From: Marinobacter mangrovi | GTDB taxonomy: Bacteria; Pseudomonadota; Gammaproteobacteria; Pseudomonadales; Oleiphilaceae | Direction: 5' to 3' | NCBI RefSeq assembly: GCF_016798325.1 | Contig: NZ_JAERVO010000001.1 | Coordinates: 496,001-560,000, forward strand | DNA length: 64,000 bases | Shown here: piece after piece, positions 38,164-47,605 of the stretch | How the letters are laid out: each line of letters opens with the position of its first letter | Numbering within the stretch: the first letter of the stretch is position 1 | Translations under genes and position numbers: made by a program | The notes under the pieces: model-generated | What the model saw: the letters and a program-made list of their open reading frames with translations, nothing else | Told to the model about the DNA's origin: nothing | Databases searched by the model: none

Positions 38164-39075
38164 TCAAGCCAGAACCGGCACCTGCTCCAGCAGTTGCCGC
38201 ACCCGCTGGCGGCTCTGCGCCGGGTCGCCCTGTTCCAGCCGGTGGCGAGCCACGGCGGGGAAGACGGCCTGGACGTCGTCCGGGAGTACGTGGTGACGTC
38301 CGTCCATTAAAGCCCAGGCCCGGGCCGCGCGAATCAGGCCCAGGCCAGCGCGCGGCGACAGGCCATAGAGTACGCCCGGCATCTGCCGGCTCTGTTGCAG
38401 GATGCGCTGGACATAATCCAGCAGCGGCCCGCTGGTTTTGACCCGGTCCACCGCCTGTTGCAGCACCTGCAGGTCGTCGTGGCCAATTATGGGCTGAAGC
38501 TGCCCGGTCAGTTGCCGGCGATCCGCCCCTTCCAGCAGCGCACGTTCGGCCCTGGGATCGGGATAGCCCAGCTCGATGCGCATCAGGAAACGGTCGAGCT
38601 GGGATTCCGGCAGCGGAAACGTGCCGCCCTGTTCCAGGGGGTTCTGGGTCGCGATGACGAAGAACGGTTCGGGCAGTGGCCGCGTCTCGCCCTCGATGGA
38701 GACCTGGCGTTCTTCCATGGCCTCCAGCAGGGCGCTCTGGGTGCGCGGTGATGCCCGGTTGATCTCATCGGCAAGAACCACCTGCGTAAAGATCGGCCCC
38801 GGATGGAAGACGAGGCTGCCGGCCTCTTTGTCGTACATGGAAAAGCCCAACACGTCTGCGGGCAGCAGATCGTTGGTGAACTGGATGCGGGTGTAGCTGA
38901 GGTCCATCGCCCGGGCCATCGCGTGGGACAGGGTCGTCTTGCCCATGCCGGGAATGTCCTCGATCAGCAGGTGCCCGCGGGCAAGCAGGCAGCACACCGA
39001 CAGGCGGACCTGGTGATCCTTGCCCAGCAGGATGCCATTAAGCTGCTCAACCGCGGCGTCGATCAGTTTCTTCAT
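38164..39075 (-). CDS. MoxR-family AAA+ ATPase
   Basis: A 303-residue MoxR-type ATPase with Walker A IPGMGKTTL near residue 44, Walker B VVLADEINRASPRTQSALLE near 100, and QNPLEQGGTFPLPESQLDRF. Members usually act as chaperones with von Willebrand factor A proteins, DUF58 and transglutaminase partners, but none of these is downstream: trxB comes next after 214 bases. It starts nine bases after aguB, so it may be cotranscribed with the agmatine genes. Confidence 0.92.
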   Translation of the reverse strand: MKKLIDAAVEQLNGILLGKDHQVRLSVCCLLARGHLLIEDIPGMGKTTLSHAMARAMDLSYTRIQFTNDLLPADVLGFSMYDKEAGSLVFHPGPIFTQVVLADEINRASPRTQSALLEAMEERQVSIEGETRPLPEPFFVIATQNPLEQGGTFPLPESQLDRFLMRIELGYPDPRAERALLEGADRRQLTGQLQPIIGHDDLQVLQQAVDRVKTSGPLLDYVQRILQQSRQMPGVLYGLSPRAGLGLIRAARAWALMDGRHHVLPDDVQAVFPAVARHRLEQGDPAQSRQRVRQLLEQVPVLA

Positions 39076-39083
39076 GACCGGCC

Positions 39084-39998
39084 TCAGTCCCGCACGCGTT
39101 GCAGGATCTCGCCATAGGCATCGATGCGGCGATCGCGCAGGTAAGGCCAGATCCGGCGAATGGATTCGCTGCGGTCGCGGTCGATGGTGGCGTGCAGGAT
39201 GCTTTCGTCGGTGTCGTTGGCCCGGGCGAGGAATTCACCCTGCGGCCCGCAAATAAAGCTGTTGCCCCAGAAGCGGATGCCATCGCCGACGCCTTCGGGA
39301 TGAGGCTCCGTTCCGACACGGTTGGGTGCGATCACCGGCAGGTTATTGGCGACAGCATGGCCACGTTGCACGGTTACCCAGGCGTCCAGCTGTCGCTGTT
39401 GCTCGGCCGGTTCATCGGTCACATCCCAGCCGATGGCGGTGGGATAGATCAGGATTTCGGCGCCGGCCAGGGCCATCAGTCGCGCTGCCTCCGGGTACCA
39501 CTGGTCCCAGCAGACGAGGACGCCCAGTTTGCCCACGGACGTCTGGATCGGGGTAAAGCCGCTTTGGCCGCTGTTGAACGTGGCATCGCCGGGCGTGAAG
39601 TAGAACTTCTCGTAAAACCCCGGGTCATCGGGTATGTGCATCTTACGGTAAAGGCCGGCCAGACTGCCGTCCGTGTCGAAGACCACAGCCGTGTTGTGGT
39701 AGACGCCATTCATGCGCCGCTCGAAAATCGAGCCCACCAGCACGATGCCCAGCTCTTTGGCCAACCCGGCCAGCCTCTCTGATGTGGGGCCCGGGATGGG
39801 TTCGGCCAGGTTGAAGGTATCCGTGTCCTCGTTCTGACAGAAATAGAGCGTGGCGTGCAGTTCCTGCAGGACAATCAACCGAGCGCCATCGGCGGCGGCC
39901 TTGCGTATCTGCTTTTCCGAAGTGGCCAGGCTCACGTTTTTGTCCGGGCTGCAGGTCTGCTGGATGGCGGCGACCTTTAACGGGCGTTGTGCACTCAT
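39084..39998 (-). CDS. aguB: N-carbamoylputrescine amidase AguB
   Basis: A 304-residue nitrilase-superfamily amidase that turns N-carbamoylputrescine into putrescine, CO2 and ammonia. The Glu-Lys-Cys triad lies in LQELHATLYF, YRKMHIPDDPGFYEKFYFTP and LVCWDQWYPE. Substrate specificity is supported by overlap with aguA (ATGA, four bases) and typical length. Confidence 0.95.
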   Translation of the reverse strand: MSAQRPLKVAAIQQTCSPDKNVSLATSEKQIRKAAADGARLIVLQELHATLYFCQNEDTDTFNLAEPIPGPTSERLAGLAKELGIVLVGSIFERRMNGVYHNTAVVFDTDGSLAGLYRKMHIPDDPGFYEKFYFTPGDATFNSGQSGFTPIQTSVGKLGVLVCWDQWYPEAARLMALAGAEILIYPTAIGWDVTDEPAEQQRQLDAWVTVQRGHAVANNLPVIAPNRVGTEPHPEGVGDGIRFWGNSFICGPQGEFLARANDTDESILHATIDRDRSESIRRIWPYLRDRRIDAYGEILQRVRD

Positions 39999-41038
39999 GG
40001 TCTGACAATTCCTTCGGGCAGTTGCATGGTGACGCAGTGCAGACTGCCATGCTGATGGATCAGGGGCTGGCAGTCGATGGCGATGATTTCCCGATCCGGA
40101 AACAGGCCCTGCATCACACGGATGGCCTCTTCGTCTTGCGGCACGCCATAGACCGGCAGCAGCACGGCGCCGTTGATAATCAGGAAGTTGGCGTAGGTGG
40201 CCGGCAACCGCTCGTCTTCAGCGCCATAACAGGCCTGCGGCCAGGGCAGGGCGGTCAGCGTGTAGGGGGTGCCAGCCGCTGTGCGGAACTGCTTGAGTTC
40301 GTCTTCCATCGCGGTGAGTGCGGCGTAGTGTTCATCCTGCTTGTCGTCACAGCGCACGTAGGCGATGTGGTCGGCTGCCACGAAGCGGGCCAGCGTGTCG
40401 ATGTGGCTGTCGGTATCGTCGCCGGCGAGGTAGCCGTGATTAAGCCACAGAACCCGGTCGGCGCCGAGGGTGTCGCGCAACCGGCCCTCGATCTGGCTGC
40501 GGTCGTAGTCCGGGTTGCGGCTGGTCGACAGCAGGCATTCGCTGGTCGTGAGCAGGGTGCCCTCGCCGTCGGATTCAATCGAGCCGCCCTCCAGGACGAA
40601 GTCCACCGGTTCCAGCGGCGTGTGACCAAACAGGCCGGCTTCACACAGCGCACGGTTGAGCGCGTCGTCCTTGTCCCAGGCGAATTTGTCGCCCCAGGCG
40701 TTGAAGCGGAAGTCCAGCAGCTTGAGGTCGCCGTTGGTGACCGCAATCGGCCCGTGATCACGGGCCCAGGTGTCGTTGGCCGGTGCGGCGCTGCTGAGGA
40801 CCCGGCCGGGCAGCGACTGTCCGCGAGTCCAGTCGTTCAGTGTCGCCGTGAGGCGATCGAGTGTCGGGCGGTCTTCGCAGCTCAGCACCAGGTGTTCGAA
40901 GCGCAGCACCGCTCTGGCGATGGCTTCGAAGACCGGCTCAACGACGTCCAGTCGATCCTGCCAGTCGGTACCGGCGTGAGGCCAGGTCAGCATGACAGCA
41001 CTTTGGGGTGCCCATTCGGCGGGCATGCGGCGGGACAT
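39995..41038 (-). CDS. aguA: Agmatine deiminase AguA
   Basis: A 347-residue peptidyl-arginine-deiminase-like enzyme hydrolysing agmatine to N-carbamoylputrescine and ammonia. Catalytic features are WARDHGPIAV near residue 93, FVLEGGSIESDGEG near 150, HIDTLARFV near 217 and, near the C-terminus, QHGSLHCVTMQLP with the active cysteine. The ATG at 41038 is preferred over a TTG two codons earlier. It heads an agmatine-to-putrescine operon with aguB. Confidence 0.95.
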   Translation of the reverse strand: MSRRMPAEWAPQSAVMLTWPHAGTDWQDRLDVVEPVFEAIARAVLRFEHLVLSCEDRPTLDRLTATLNDWTRGQSLPGRVLSSAAPANDTWARDHGPIAVTNGDLKLLDFRFNAWGDKFAWDKDDALNRALCEAGLFGHTPLEPVDFVLEGGSIESDGEGTLLTTSECLLSTSRNPDYDRSQIEGRLRDTLGADRVLWLNHGYLAGDDTDSHIDTLARFVAADHIAYVRCDDKQDEHYAALTAMEDELKQFRTAAGTPYTLTALPWPQACYGAEDERLPATYANFLIINGAVLLPVYGVPQDEEAIRVMQGLFPDREIIAIDCQPLIHQHGSLHCVTMQLPEGIVRP

Positions 41039-41140
41039 ACTCAAGATTCAACTCACTCTGTCCGGTCGGGGCGAAGCCCGGCGTCGGGCCACCTGAAAAG
41101 TCGCTATTCTAACGGCTAAGAACCTTTACGCCAGCGCACC

Positions 41141-41158
41141 GTATCCGGATTCGGATAC
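41141..41158. promoter_or_regulatory. Perfect inverted repeat upstream of aguA
   Basis: GTATCCG-GATT-CGGATAC, 7-bp arms with a four-base centre, 103 bases upstream of aguA and just above a possible promoter (-10 TAGAAT on the minus strand, -35 unclear). It could be the operator of a local regulator such as an AguR-type protein, but no such gene is in view. It also lies 15 bases beyond the stop of the next gene (41174), without a T-tract. Confidence 0.5.
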
Positions 41159-41173
41159 TACTGACAGACGGCT

Positions 41174-41509
41174 TCAGTTTGACTCCGGCTTTCTGACGGA
41201 ATGGATGACGTGGTTGTATTCGAAATAGACGATGAAGTCGTCATAAATCCACTGTGTGATGGGTGGGTTACCCACTGGACCCTTGACGGACTGGGGCTGC
41301 CCATAGCGTTGGCGCACCTGATCCTGCAATTGGCCATGCTGTGGCATGCTGGCCGTGCCGCGATCGGAGCCCTGCTGCATGACGGGCGTCTTGAGTTGTT
41401 CGGCGCCGGCGGTCAGGGATGCGGTCATCAGCAGGCTGCCTGCCGCCAGGCTGAGCAGGGTCCGGCTCGCCAGCTTGTGCCATGGGGTGCGGGAAGTAAC
41501 GGTGTTCAT
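41174..41509 (-). CDS. Small secreted protein, BamE-like
   Basis: A 111-residue protein with a signal peptide (about 1-36, ending in TASLTAGA). The mature part has DQVRQRYGQPQSVKGPVGNP and TQWIYDDFIVYFEYNHVIHS, a pattern like the BamE/SmpA fold used for outer-membrane assembly factors. No lipobox cysteine is visible, so it is probably soluble periplasmic. The ATG at 41509 gives a proper signal peptide; an in-frame 44-codon extension would not. Function unknown. Confidence 0.75.
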   Translation of the reverse strand: MNTVTSRTPWHKLASRTLLSLAAGSLLMTASLTAGAEQLKTPVMQQGSDRGTASMPQHGQLQDQVRQRYGQPQSVKGPVGNPPITQWIYDDFIVYFEYNHVIHSVRKPESN

Positions 41510-41770
41510 GGGTCGGGTTACCTTATGGTTACTGCATGAAAGGCCGTCCCTCATCACGCGCAGGACGCCCGGGAACTGATGGGTATCGGGTCTGTCTTGA
41601 GGGGCATTGTGATCACGGCGAAGGGGCGTGTCGTTCCTCATTGACAGTCCGGATATGGCCGGCAGTTCCCTGAATTACGTAAATTTATTATCAGTCCAAC
41701 AGTACTACAGGTTATGGTCCAGAGAAACTTTTTGGTGGCCATTCGGAACGCGTGACGACCCGTCGTGGCG

Positions 41771-42343
41771 TTACGCCTGATCGCGCTGGCGCTGGCGGAT
41801 CTGCCAGCGCATGACGTGGCGGGCAATCTGCTGGCGATCGGCGTCGTCCAGCGTGGTGAATTCGGCATGCACCCAGCGGTGCCCGTTGTCGTCTTCACTG
41901 AAGGAGACAATCGTTCCCTCGCCCCGGGGCATGAAGAGTTCCGGTGGCAGGGTGAGACGAATTGCAAGGCGGTCACCCACGGCAAAGTGAGGATCGTCAC
42001 TGGGAAAGGCGACGCCCCCTTCGCTGAGGGTTACCTCGGACCAGCGCTCCGGTTGCAACGGATTTTGCTCAAAGGCCATAATGCGCGCCAATGTGTCGAC
42101 CTTGGAATTAAACGATTTCATCAGGTTGGCCAACAGGCGGTCCTTTTCGGCCAGTCCGGCGAGCTGATTGCGGATATCCAGGTCGATACGACGCAGCTCG
42201 TCGTGCAGGGGTTCAAGCACGTCGTCGCCGAAAGGATGGCCCGGGTCCCCGTCGGTCCCGGAATTCAGGCGCTTTATCTCGAGACCGACATGATCGTGGA
42301 TCCTGAAATAGTCACGCCGGTCCTCGTCAAGAGGTGGAACCAT
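41771..42343 (-). CDS. PilZ-domain protein, likely c-di-GMP receptor
   Basis: A 190-residue protein. A basic start, DEDRRDYFRIHDHVGLEIKR, and the later TLSEGGVAF resemble the RxxxR and (D/N)xSxxG parts of PilZ cyclic-di-GMP sites. The central segment (about 45-100) is helical; the C-terminus includes RWVHAEFTTLDDADRQQIARHV. The ATG at 42343 follows GAGG. Binding is inferred from the motif; the first motif deviates from the consensus. No target system is adjacent. Confidence 0.78.
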   Translation of the reverse strand: MVPPLDEDRRDYFRIHDHVGLEIKRLNSGTDGDPGHPFGDDVLEPLHDELRRIDLDIRNQLAGLAEKDRLLANLMKSFNSKVDTLARIMAFEQNPLQPERWSEVTLSEGGVAFPSDDPHFAVGDRLAIRLTLPPELFMPRGEGTIVSFSEDDNGHRWVHAEFTTLDDADRQQIARHVMRWQIRQRQRDQA

Positions 42344-42542
42344 AGATAACCTCGCTGAGCGCCTCGTCCTGGTTGGTGTTGTTCTGGGTTTTCGCCGGTA
42401 TCCGGCGTTCCGGACCACCGCCTGCGACACCATGAAAGGAAAAGGTGCGGGTGATTGCCCGGTACCATTCAAGTTTAACAGCTCGGCGGGCCTTGTGTGG
42501 TCGCCGGCGACACAGACTTCAGGGAAGCGGTAGGCCCTCTAC

Positions 42543-43784
42543 ATGTTCAAACCCTTATCTTTCTCGATTGGCATGCGGTACACCGCCGCCAAGCGACGCA
42601 ACCACTTTATTTCGTTCATTTCGTTGATGTCGATGCTCGGCCTGATGCTGGGTGTGGCACTGCTCATTATTGTGCTGTCCGTCATGAACGGGTTCGACCG
42701 GGAGCTGCAGACGCGCATCCTGGGTATGGTGCCCCATGCCACCATTCAGGGACAGAGCACGATAGACGATTGGCAGCGCATCGATCGCCAGGCCACACGG
42801 GATCCGGAAGTGATCGCTGCTGCGCCCTACATTCAGGGGCAGGGCATGATGACCGGTCGGGGTAACGTCCACGGTATCCTGCTCAATGGCATCCTGCCGG
42901 ACCAGGAGCGGGAAGTTTCGATTATCGACAAGCATATGGTTCAGGGCTCGCTGGACGATCTCAAGTCCGGCGAGTTCGGGATCATCATCGGGCGCCTGCT
43001 GGCGGCCAGTCTACGGGTGCAGGTGGGCGACAAGGTCACGGTGGTGATGCCGGAGGCTTCGATAACGCCGGCCGGGGTATTGCCGCGGCTCAAGCGCTTT
43101 ACCGTCAAGGGCATCTTCAAGGTGGGCGCCGAGCTGGACGCCAACTACACGCTGATCCATATGGACGATGCCGCCAAGCTGATGCGGACCAACGGCAAGG
43201 CGCAGGGTGTCCGGCTGCTGGTGAAGGATCTGTTCAAGGCGCCGAGCGTGGCGGAGCGGGTGGCCCGCGGGTTGGGCGGCCGCTACTACGTGTCTGACTG
43301 GACCCGCACCCACGGCAATCTGTTCCAGGCCATCCGCATGGAAAAGACCATGATTGGCCTGCTGCTCATGTTCATTGTGGCGGTGGCGGCGTTCAACGTG
43401 GTGTCCACGCTGGTCATGGTGGTGACCGACAAGACGGCCGACATCGCCATCCTGCGCACCATGGGCGCAACCCCCGGGCGGATCATGCGGATCTTCATCG
43501 TGCAGGGGGCCATCATCGGGGTGATTGGTGTGCTGGTAGGAACGCTGCTGGGGATTCTCGGGGCAGAAAATGTCAGTGCCGTGATTTCCTGGCTGGAACA
43601 CGTCACCGGACACCAGTTCCTCAGCCCGGACGTGTATTTCATCAGCTACCTGCCGTCGGAACTGCAGTGGGAAGACGTGTTTATCATCAGTGGTGCCGGC
43701 CTGGCCATGGCGCTGCTGGCAACAATCTATCCGGCATGGCGTGCGTCCCGTGTCGATCCGGCGGAGGCCTTGCGGTATGAGTGA
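42543..43784 (+). CDS. lolC: Lipoprotein-releasing permease LolC/E
   Basis: A 413-residue ABC permease of the FtsX type: one N-terminal membrane helix (about 25-50), a large periplasmic domain (about 55-265), and three C-terminal helices. SVMNGFDRELQTRILGMVPH near residue 50 is the diagnostic Lol motif. It extracts lipoproteins from the inner membrane for LolA. Only one permease gene is here, so the homodimeric LolF type is possible. It overlaps lolD by eight bases. Confidence 0.93.
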   Translation: MFKPLSFSIGMRYTAAKRRNHFISFISLMSMLGLMLGVALLIIVLSVMNGFDRELQTRILGMVPHATIQGQSTIDDWQRIDRQATRDPEVIAAAPYIQGQGMMTGRGNVHGILLNGILPDQEREVSIIDKHMVQGSLDDLKSGEFGIIIGRLLAASLRVQVGDKVTVVMPEASITPAGVLPRLKRFTVKGIFKVGAELDANYTLIHMDDAAKLMRTNGKAQGVRLLVKDLFKAPSVAERVARGLGGRYYVSDWTRTHGNLFQAIRMEKTMIGLLLMFIVAVAAFNVVSTLVMVVTDKTADIAILRTMGATPGRIMRIFIVQGAIIGVIGVLVGTLLGILGAENVSAVISWLEHVTGHQFLSPDVYFISYLPSELQWEDVFIISGAGLAMALLATIYPAWRASRVDPAEALRYE

Positions 43785-44496
43785 AGCGGCTGAAAACATT
43801 CAACGTACGGAAGATCGTCCGCTGACCATCGATTGTCGCTCCCTGACTCGCACATACAAGCAGGGACCGACCGAACTGACGATTTTCTCCGATATCTCCC
43901 TGGCCGTTGGCGCCGGCGAAACCGTGGCCATCGTGGGCAGCAGTGGGGCCGGCAAGACGACGTTGCTTAATTTGCTCGGCGGCCTGGATAAGCCGTCCAG
44001 TGGTCACATCGAGATCTGTGGCGTGGACATTCACGGCCTGAACGAAAAGGGACGTGCCCGCTTCCGCAACCGGCAGCTGGGTTTCGTCTATCAGTTCCAT
44101 CATCTCCTGCCGGAATTCACGGCACTGGAAAACGTGATGATGCCCGGCGCTCTGGGCGGCCTGTCGATGGCGGAGGCCAGGGAAAAGTCGCGCCTGATTC
44201 TGGACAAGGTACGCCTGGGCAAACGCCTGAATCACAAACCGGGCGAGCTGTCCGGTGGTGAGCGCCAGCGGGTGGCGATCGCCCGCGCCCTGGTGAACGA
44301 ACCCGAGTGTGTGTTGATGGACGAGCCGACGGGCAACCTCGATGAGCACACCGGGCGCGAGGTGCAGGGACTGATCGAATCGTTGCGCGACGAGCTGGGT
44401 ACCGCCTTTGTGGTGGTGACTCACGATATGGGTATGGCGCGCCGTCTGGGACGGGTGATGCATCTGGAGGAAGGCCAGCTCTTCGAGGATCGCTGA
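43777..44496 (+). CDS. lolD: Lipoprotein-releasing ATPase LolD
   Basis: A 239-residue ABC ATPase. Walker A is GSSGAGKTTLLNLLGGLD, the Q-loop is FVYQFHHLLPEFTALENVM, signature LSGGERQRVAIARAL, Walker B VLMDEPTGNLDEHTG, and H-loop VVTHD. HHLLPEF and ALENVMMP are Lol-specific. GGAGG ten bases upstream supports ATG 43777. It drives the LolC/E permease. Confidence 0.95.
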   Translation: MSEAAENIQRTEDRPLTIDCRSLTRTYKQGPTELTIFSDISLAVGAGETVAIVGSSGAGKTTLLNLLGGLDKPSSGHIEICGVDIHGLNEKGRARFRNRQLGFVYQFHHLLPEFTALENVMMPGALGGLSMAEAREKSRLILDKVRLGKRLNHKPGELSGGERQRVAIARALVNEPECVLMDEPTGNLDEHTGREVQGLIESLRDELGTAFVVVTHDMGMARRLGRVMHLEEGQLFEDR

Positions 44497-44515
44497 TTGG
44501 CCTGAAGGAGAGAGG

Positions 44516-44532
44516 GCGGCGGATGTCGCCGC
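44516..44532. terminator. Hairpin between lolD and DUF2062
   Basis: GCGGCG/CGCCGC 6-bp stem with five-base loop in the 53-base gap between convergent genes. There is no T-tract on either strand, so it is only a weak terminator candidate. Confidence 0.35.
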
Positions 44533-44549
44533 TCTGCCCATCGCATTAA

Positions 44550-45074
44550 CTATGCAGAATGGTGGCGCAGGACCCGCCGCTTGCGCCAGTCACTACGGAC
44601 CTTGCGGCGCCAGAGAAACTGGATCACCAGGTAGCTGATGCAGGCGCCGATCACACCGACGACCACTGAACCGAAGTAGAGTGGCACCCCGATATCGATC
44701 AGCTGTTCGCTGAGCCAATGCCAGGACAGGTGAAATTCGAAATCCAGCACTGGTCGGCCCAACAGCCAGGCGCCGACCTTGTAGTTGAAGTAGAAAATCG
44801 GCGGCATGGTCAGTGGATTACTGATCCAGACCAGGGCGACGGAAACGGGCAGATTGGCATTGAACCAGATCGCAAAAAAGCCGGCGGCGACCATCTGGAA
44901 CGGCATCGGTATAAAGCAGAAGAAAACGCCAATAAGGAACGCCCGACACACCGCATGACGGTTGATGTGCCAGAGGTTGGGTTCATGCAGGACGTCGCCG
45001 AGGAAATGCAGGGCCTTCATTTCCCTGATTTTCTCTGGTGTCGGCATGTGACGCTTGATGAACCTTTTGGGCAT
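44550..45074 (-). CDS. DUF2062 membrane protein
   Basis: A 174-residue inner-membrane protein. After a basic N-terminus come FLIGVFFCFIPMPFQMVAAG and NPLTMPPIFYFNYKVGAWLL, which are the diagnostic blocks of DUF2062, and a third hydrophobic segment near residues 130-155, then an arginine-rich tail. Function is unknown. It is convergent with lolD and divergent from comEC. Confidence 0.9.
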   Translation of the reverse strand: MPKRFIKRHMPTPEKIREMKALHFLGDVLHEPNLWHINRHAVCRAFLIGVFFCFIPMPFQMVAAGFFAIWFNANLPVSVALVWISNPLTMPPIFYFNYKVGAWLLGRPVLDFEFHLSWHWLSEQLIDIGVPLYFGSVVVGVIGACISYLVIQFLWRRKVRSDWRKRRVLRHHSA

Positions 45075-45176
45075 AGCGTTCCGCTTGGTTGTCCGTCCTG
45101 TTCGGCGTCAAGGCGTTGAATGCCGACTGTGCCGTAATTATGGATAAAGGGGCAAGGATTGCCCGGGAGTTAGACT

Positions 45177-47573
45177 GTGCGAGCAGGGATCGCTGCGTTC
45201 GCGGGCGGCGTCATCTTACTGTATTGTGTCGGCGAAATACCACCGTGGCCCTTACCCGTAATTGCCCTGATCATGGGGTGCCTGCTCGCCCGATTTCTAT
45301 CGATCGCCCTCCGGCCTGTGGCCTTTGTGGTGATCGGGCTGTCTACAGGATTGATCTGGGCCGGCTGGATGTCCAGTGAACGTCTCGCCACCCGCTTGCC
45401 TCATGCCCTCGAATCGGGCACGCATCTTGTCGAAGGATACCGTTGCAGCCTGGTATCGCCTGGGGCCTACCACAGCCTTCGTTTTGAGTTCTGTGTTACC
45501 CACTGGCCGGAAGCAACGCCGGATCATCCCATTGCAGCCAAGCGTTTGCGTCTGGCCCTGTATGGCGCCGAGCCATCGCTTGTCTTGCCGCGCCAGCTTC
45601 AACTCAAAGTACGCCTGAAAGTGCCACACGGCTCAGTTAATCCGGCGGGGTTCCGCTACGAAACCTGGCTGTTCCGGCATGGTTTTGATGCAACAGGCAG
45701 CGTCCGGGAATGGTCAGAGCAGTCAGTGTCCTGTGGTATCCATTGTCACTATCATGCCTGGCGTGAGCGGGTGGCGGGCGGCTTGGTCGACGCCTACGGC
45801 GGGCTGGAAAGTTATCCGCTGATCGAAGCCCTGCTGCTGGGGGAGCGGCGTCTGCTGGATGCGGAGGACTGGTCGGTGTTCCGTAAAACCGGCACGTCCC
45901 ACCTGATCGCCATTTCCGGCCTGCACATTGGTCTGGTGGGGTTGTTTGTCGGCAGTCTGGTTGCCGGTTTGCTGAAACGATGGCCCGGTGGCCCGGGTGC
46001 GCGCGGGCGGCGTCGCCTGGTATTCGGTGCCAGTCTCTGCGCCTGCGCGACGTACGCCTTGCTTGCCGGCTTTACCGTGCCCACGCAAAGGGCACTGGTG
46101 ATGGTGGCGGTCACGGGGCTGGTTTATCTGCGCGGCCGTCAGTCCGGCTATTGGACCGCGTGGCTGAGTGCGGTGGCCCTGGTTCTGGTGATGGATCCCT
46201 TTGCACCGCTGGATGGCGGGTTTTGGTTGTCATTCGGCGCAGTCGCCGGGCTGATTGTCATGTTTTCCTCGCGTATCAGACCGCCCGGGCGAATCGCCAC
46301 CTTGTTGGTGGCCCAGTTGGGTGTCATGGCCGGGCTTCTGCCGATCCTGATGGTGCTGGGGTTGCCGTTCTCCGTCAGTGGCTGGCTGGTCAATCTGGTC
46401 GCGATTCCCTTGATGTCTTTCCTGTTGTTGCCGGGTCTGTTTTTGCTGGTGCCTCTGGGGCTGCTCGTACCGTTTTGCCAGCCTTTGATCGGCCGGGTGT
46501 TGGACATGGGGTTGGGCGGTTTCATGTCGGGTCTGAGCTATGTAGCGAATCAGTCTCCGGAGGGAGTGGTGTTGTCGGCCGCGACGGCTGGGCTGGTGGG
46601 CAGCCTGGTGCTGGCTATGCTGTTTCCGATGCGTTGGTGCACGCGCGGTTGGCTTCTGGTGGCCATGTCCGGATTGTTGTGCGGTCAGGTGCTGGCGCTC
46701 ACCGGATCCGGCGTCGAGGCGAACCAATCCGTTGCGGTACCGGAACTCTGGGTCTGGGATGTCGGTCAGGGTTTGGCGGTGACGTACCGCGATGGCGATC
46801 AGGTTCTGCAGTATGACACCGGGCCGGGGTCGCCGGCCGGCTATACCGCGGTTAAGGATGCACTGCGGCCCGGATTTCGGCATACCGGAATCCGTGATTT
46901 GAATTGGCTGATGGTCAGTCACGGGGATGCTGATCACGCCAGCGGTCTGGATGACCTGTTCGATCACATCCGGGTGGATCGACGATCCAGCGGCGAGCCA
47001 GCCCGGGTGGAGGAGCGGGCGGGGCCGGATGCGGCTGATACCTTTGAGGGCTGCCGGAAGGGCGGCCGGTTGGGGCGGTCTCGCATTGATGTCTGGCAGG
47101 ATGGCGGTGACGTGTCCGGCAATGCGGCATCCTGTGTAGTGCGGATTACGCGCGACGGCTATTCGATCATCCTCCCCGGAGACATCACCGCCGAGCAGGA
47201 GCAGGACTGGCTGCAGAACCATCCGTCAAGGCCCGGGCAGCATCGAATCGTCGTGGCCCCGCACCACGGCAGCAAGACGTCGTCCAGCCCGGCGTGGGTT
47301 CGGCAATTGGCGCCGGAGCTGGTTGTGTTCTCGGCCGGCTATCGCCATCCCTACGGTCATCCGGCAGCGGAAATTCGGCAACGTTATCGGGTCGGCGGCG
47401 CCCGGACTGTCAATACGGCGACGTCTGGTGCGGTCCATATACGTCTGGAAAATGACGCTCCGAGCGTCCATGTCGAGCGGGCCGATGCGCCATTCTGGAT
47501 CGAACCGCCGCCGGATCAATGTCCTGGGGCCGGTTGCAGGGTGTGGCGAGCAGGGCCGGCTGTGCTAAAGTAG
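45177..47573 (+). CDS. comEC: DNA internalization protein ComEC/Rec2
   Basis: A 798-residue membrane protein for transport of single-stranded DNA in natural transformation. It has an N-terminal DUF4131 region, a Competence domain with FRKTGTSHLIAISGLHIGLV near residue 240 and many membrane helices, then a C-terminal metallo-beta-lactamase-like domain with SHGDADHASGLDD and VAPHHGSKTSSSPAWV. The start is GTG 45177 with GGGAG eight bases upstream. Whether this species is transformable cannot be read from one gene. Confidence 0.93.
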   Translation: MRAGIAAFAGGVILLYCVGEIPPWPLPVIALIMGCLLARFLSIALRPVAFVVIGLSTGLIWAGWMSSERLATRLPHALESGTHLVEGYRCSLVSPGAYHSLRFEFCVTHWPEATPDHPIAAKRLRLALYGAEPSLVLPRQLQLKVRLKVPHGSVNPAGFRYETWLFRHGFDATGSVREWSEQSVSCGIHCHYHAWRERVAGGLVDAYGGLESYPLIEALLLGERRLLDAEDWSVFRKTGTSHLIAISGLHIGLVGLFVGSLVAGLLKRWPGGPGARGRRRLVFGASLCACATYALLAGFTVPTQRALVMVAVTGLVYLRGRQSGYWTAWLSAVALVLVMDPFAPLDGGFWLSFGAVAGLIVMFSSRIRPPGRIATLLVAQLGVMAGLLPILMVLGLPFSVSGWLVNLVAIPLMSFLLLPGLFLLVPLGLLVPFCQPLIGRVLDMGLGGFMSGLSYVANQSPEGVVLSAATAGLVGSLVLAMLFPMRWCTRGWLLVAMSGLLCGQVLALTGSGVEANQSVAVPELWVWDVGQGLAVTYRDGDQVLQYDTGPGSPAGYTAVKDALRPGFRHTGIRDLNWLMVSHGDADHASGLDDLFDHIRVDRRSSGEPARVEERAGPDAADTFEGCRKGGRLGRSRIDVWQDGGDVSGNAASCVVRITRDGYSIILPGDITAEQEQDWLQNHPSRPGQHRIVVAPHHGSKTSSSPAWVRQLAPELVVFSAGYRHPYGHPAAEIRQRYRVGGARTVNTATSGAVHIRLENDAPSVHVERADAPFWIEPPPDQCPGAGCRVWRAGPAVLK

Positions 47574-47605
47574 CGCGCGGCTGTTCATTATCAGGGAGAC
47601 AAAGC

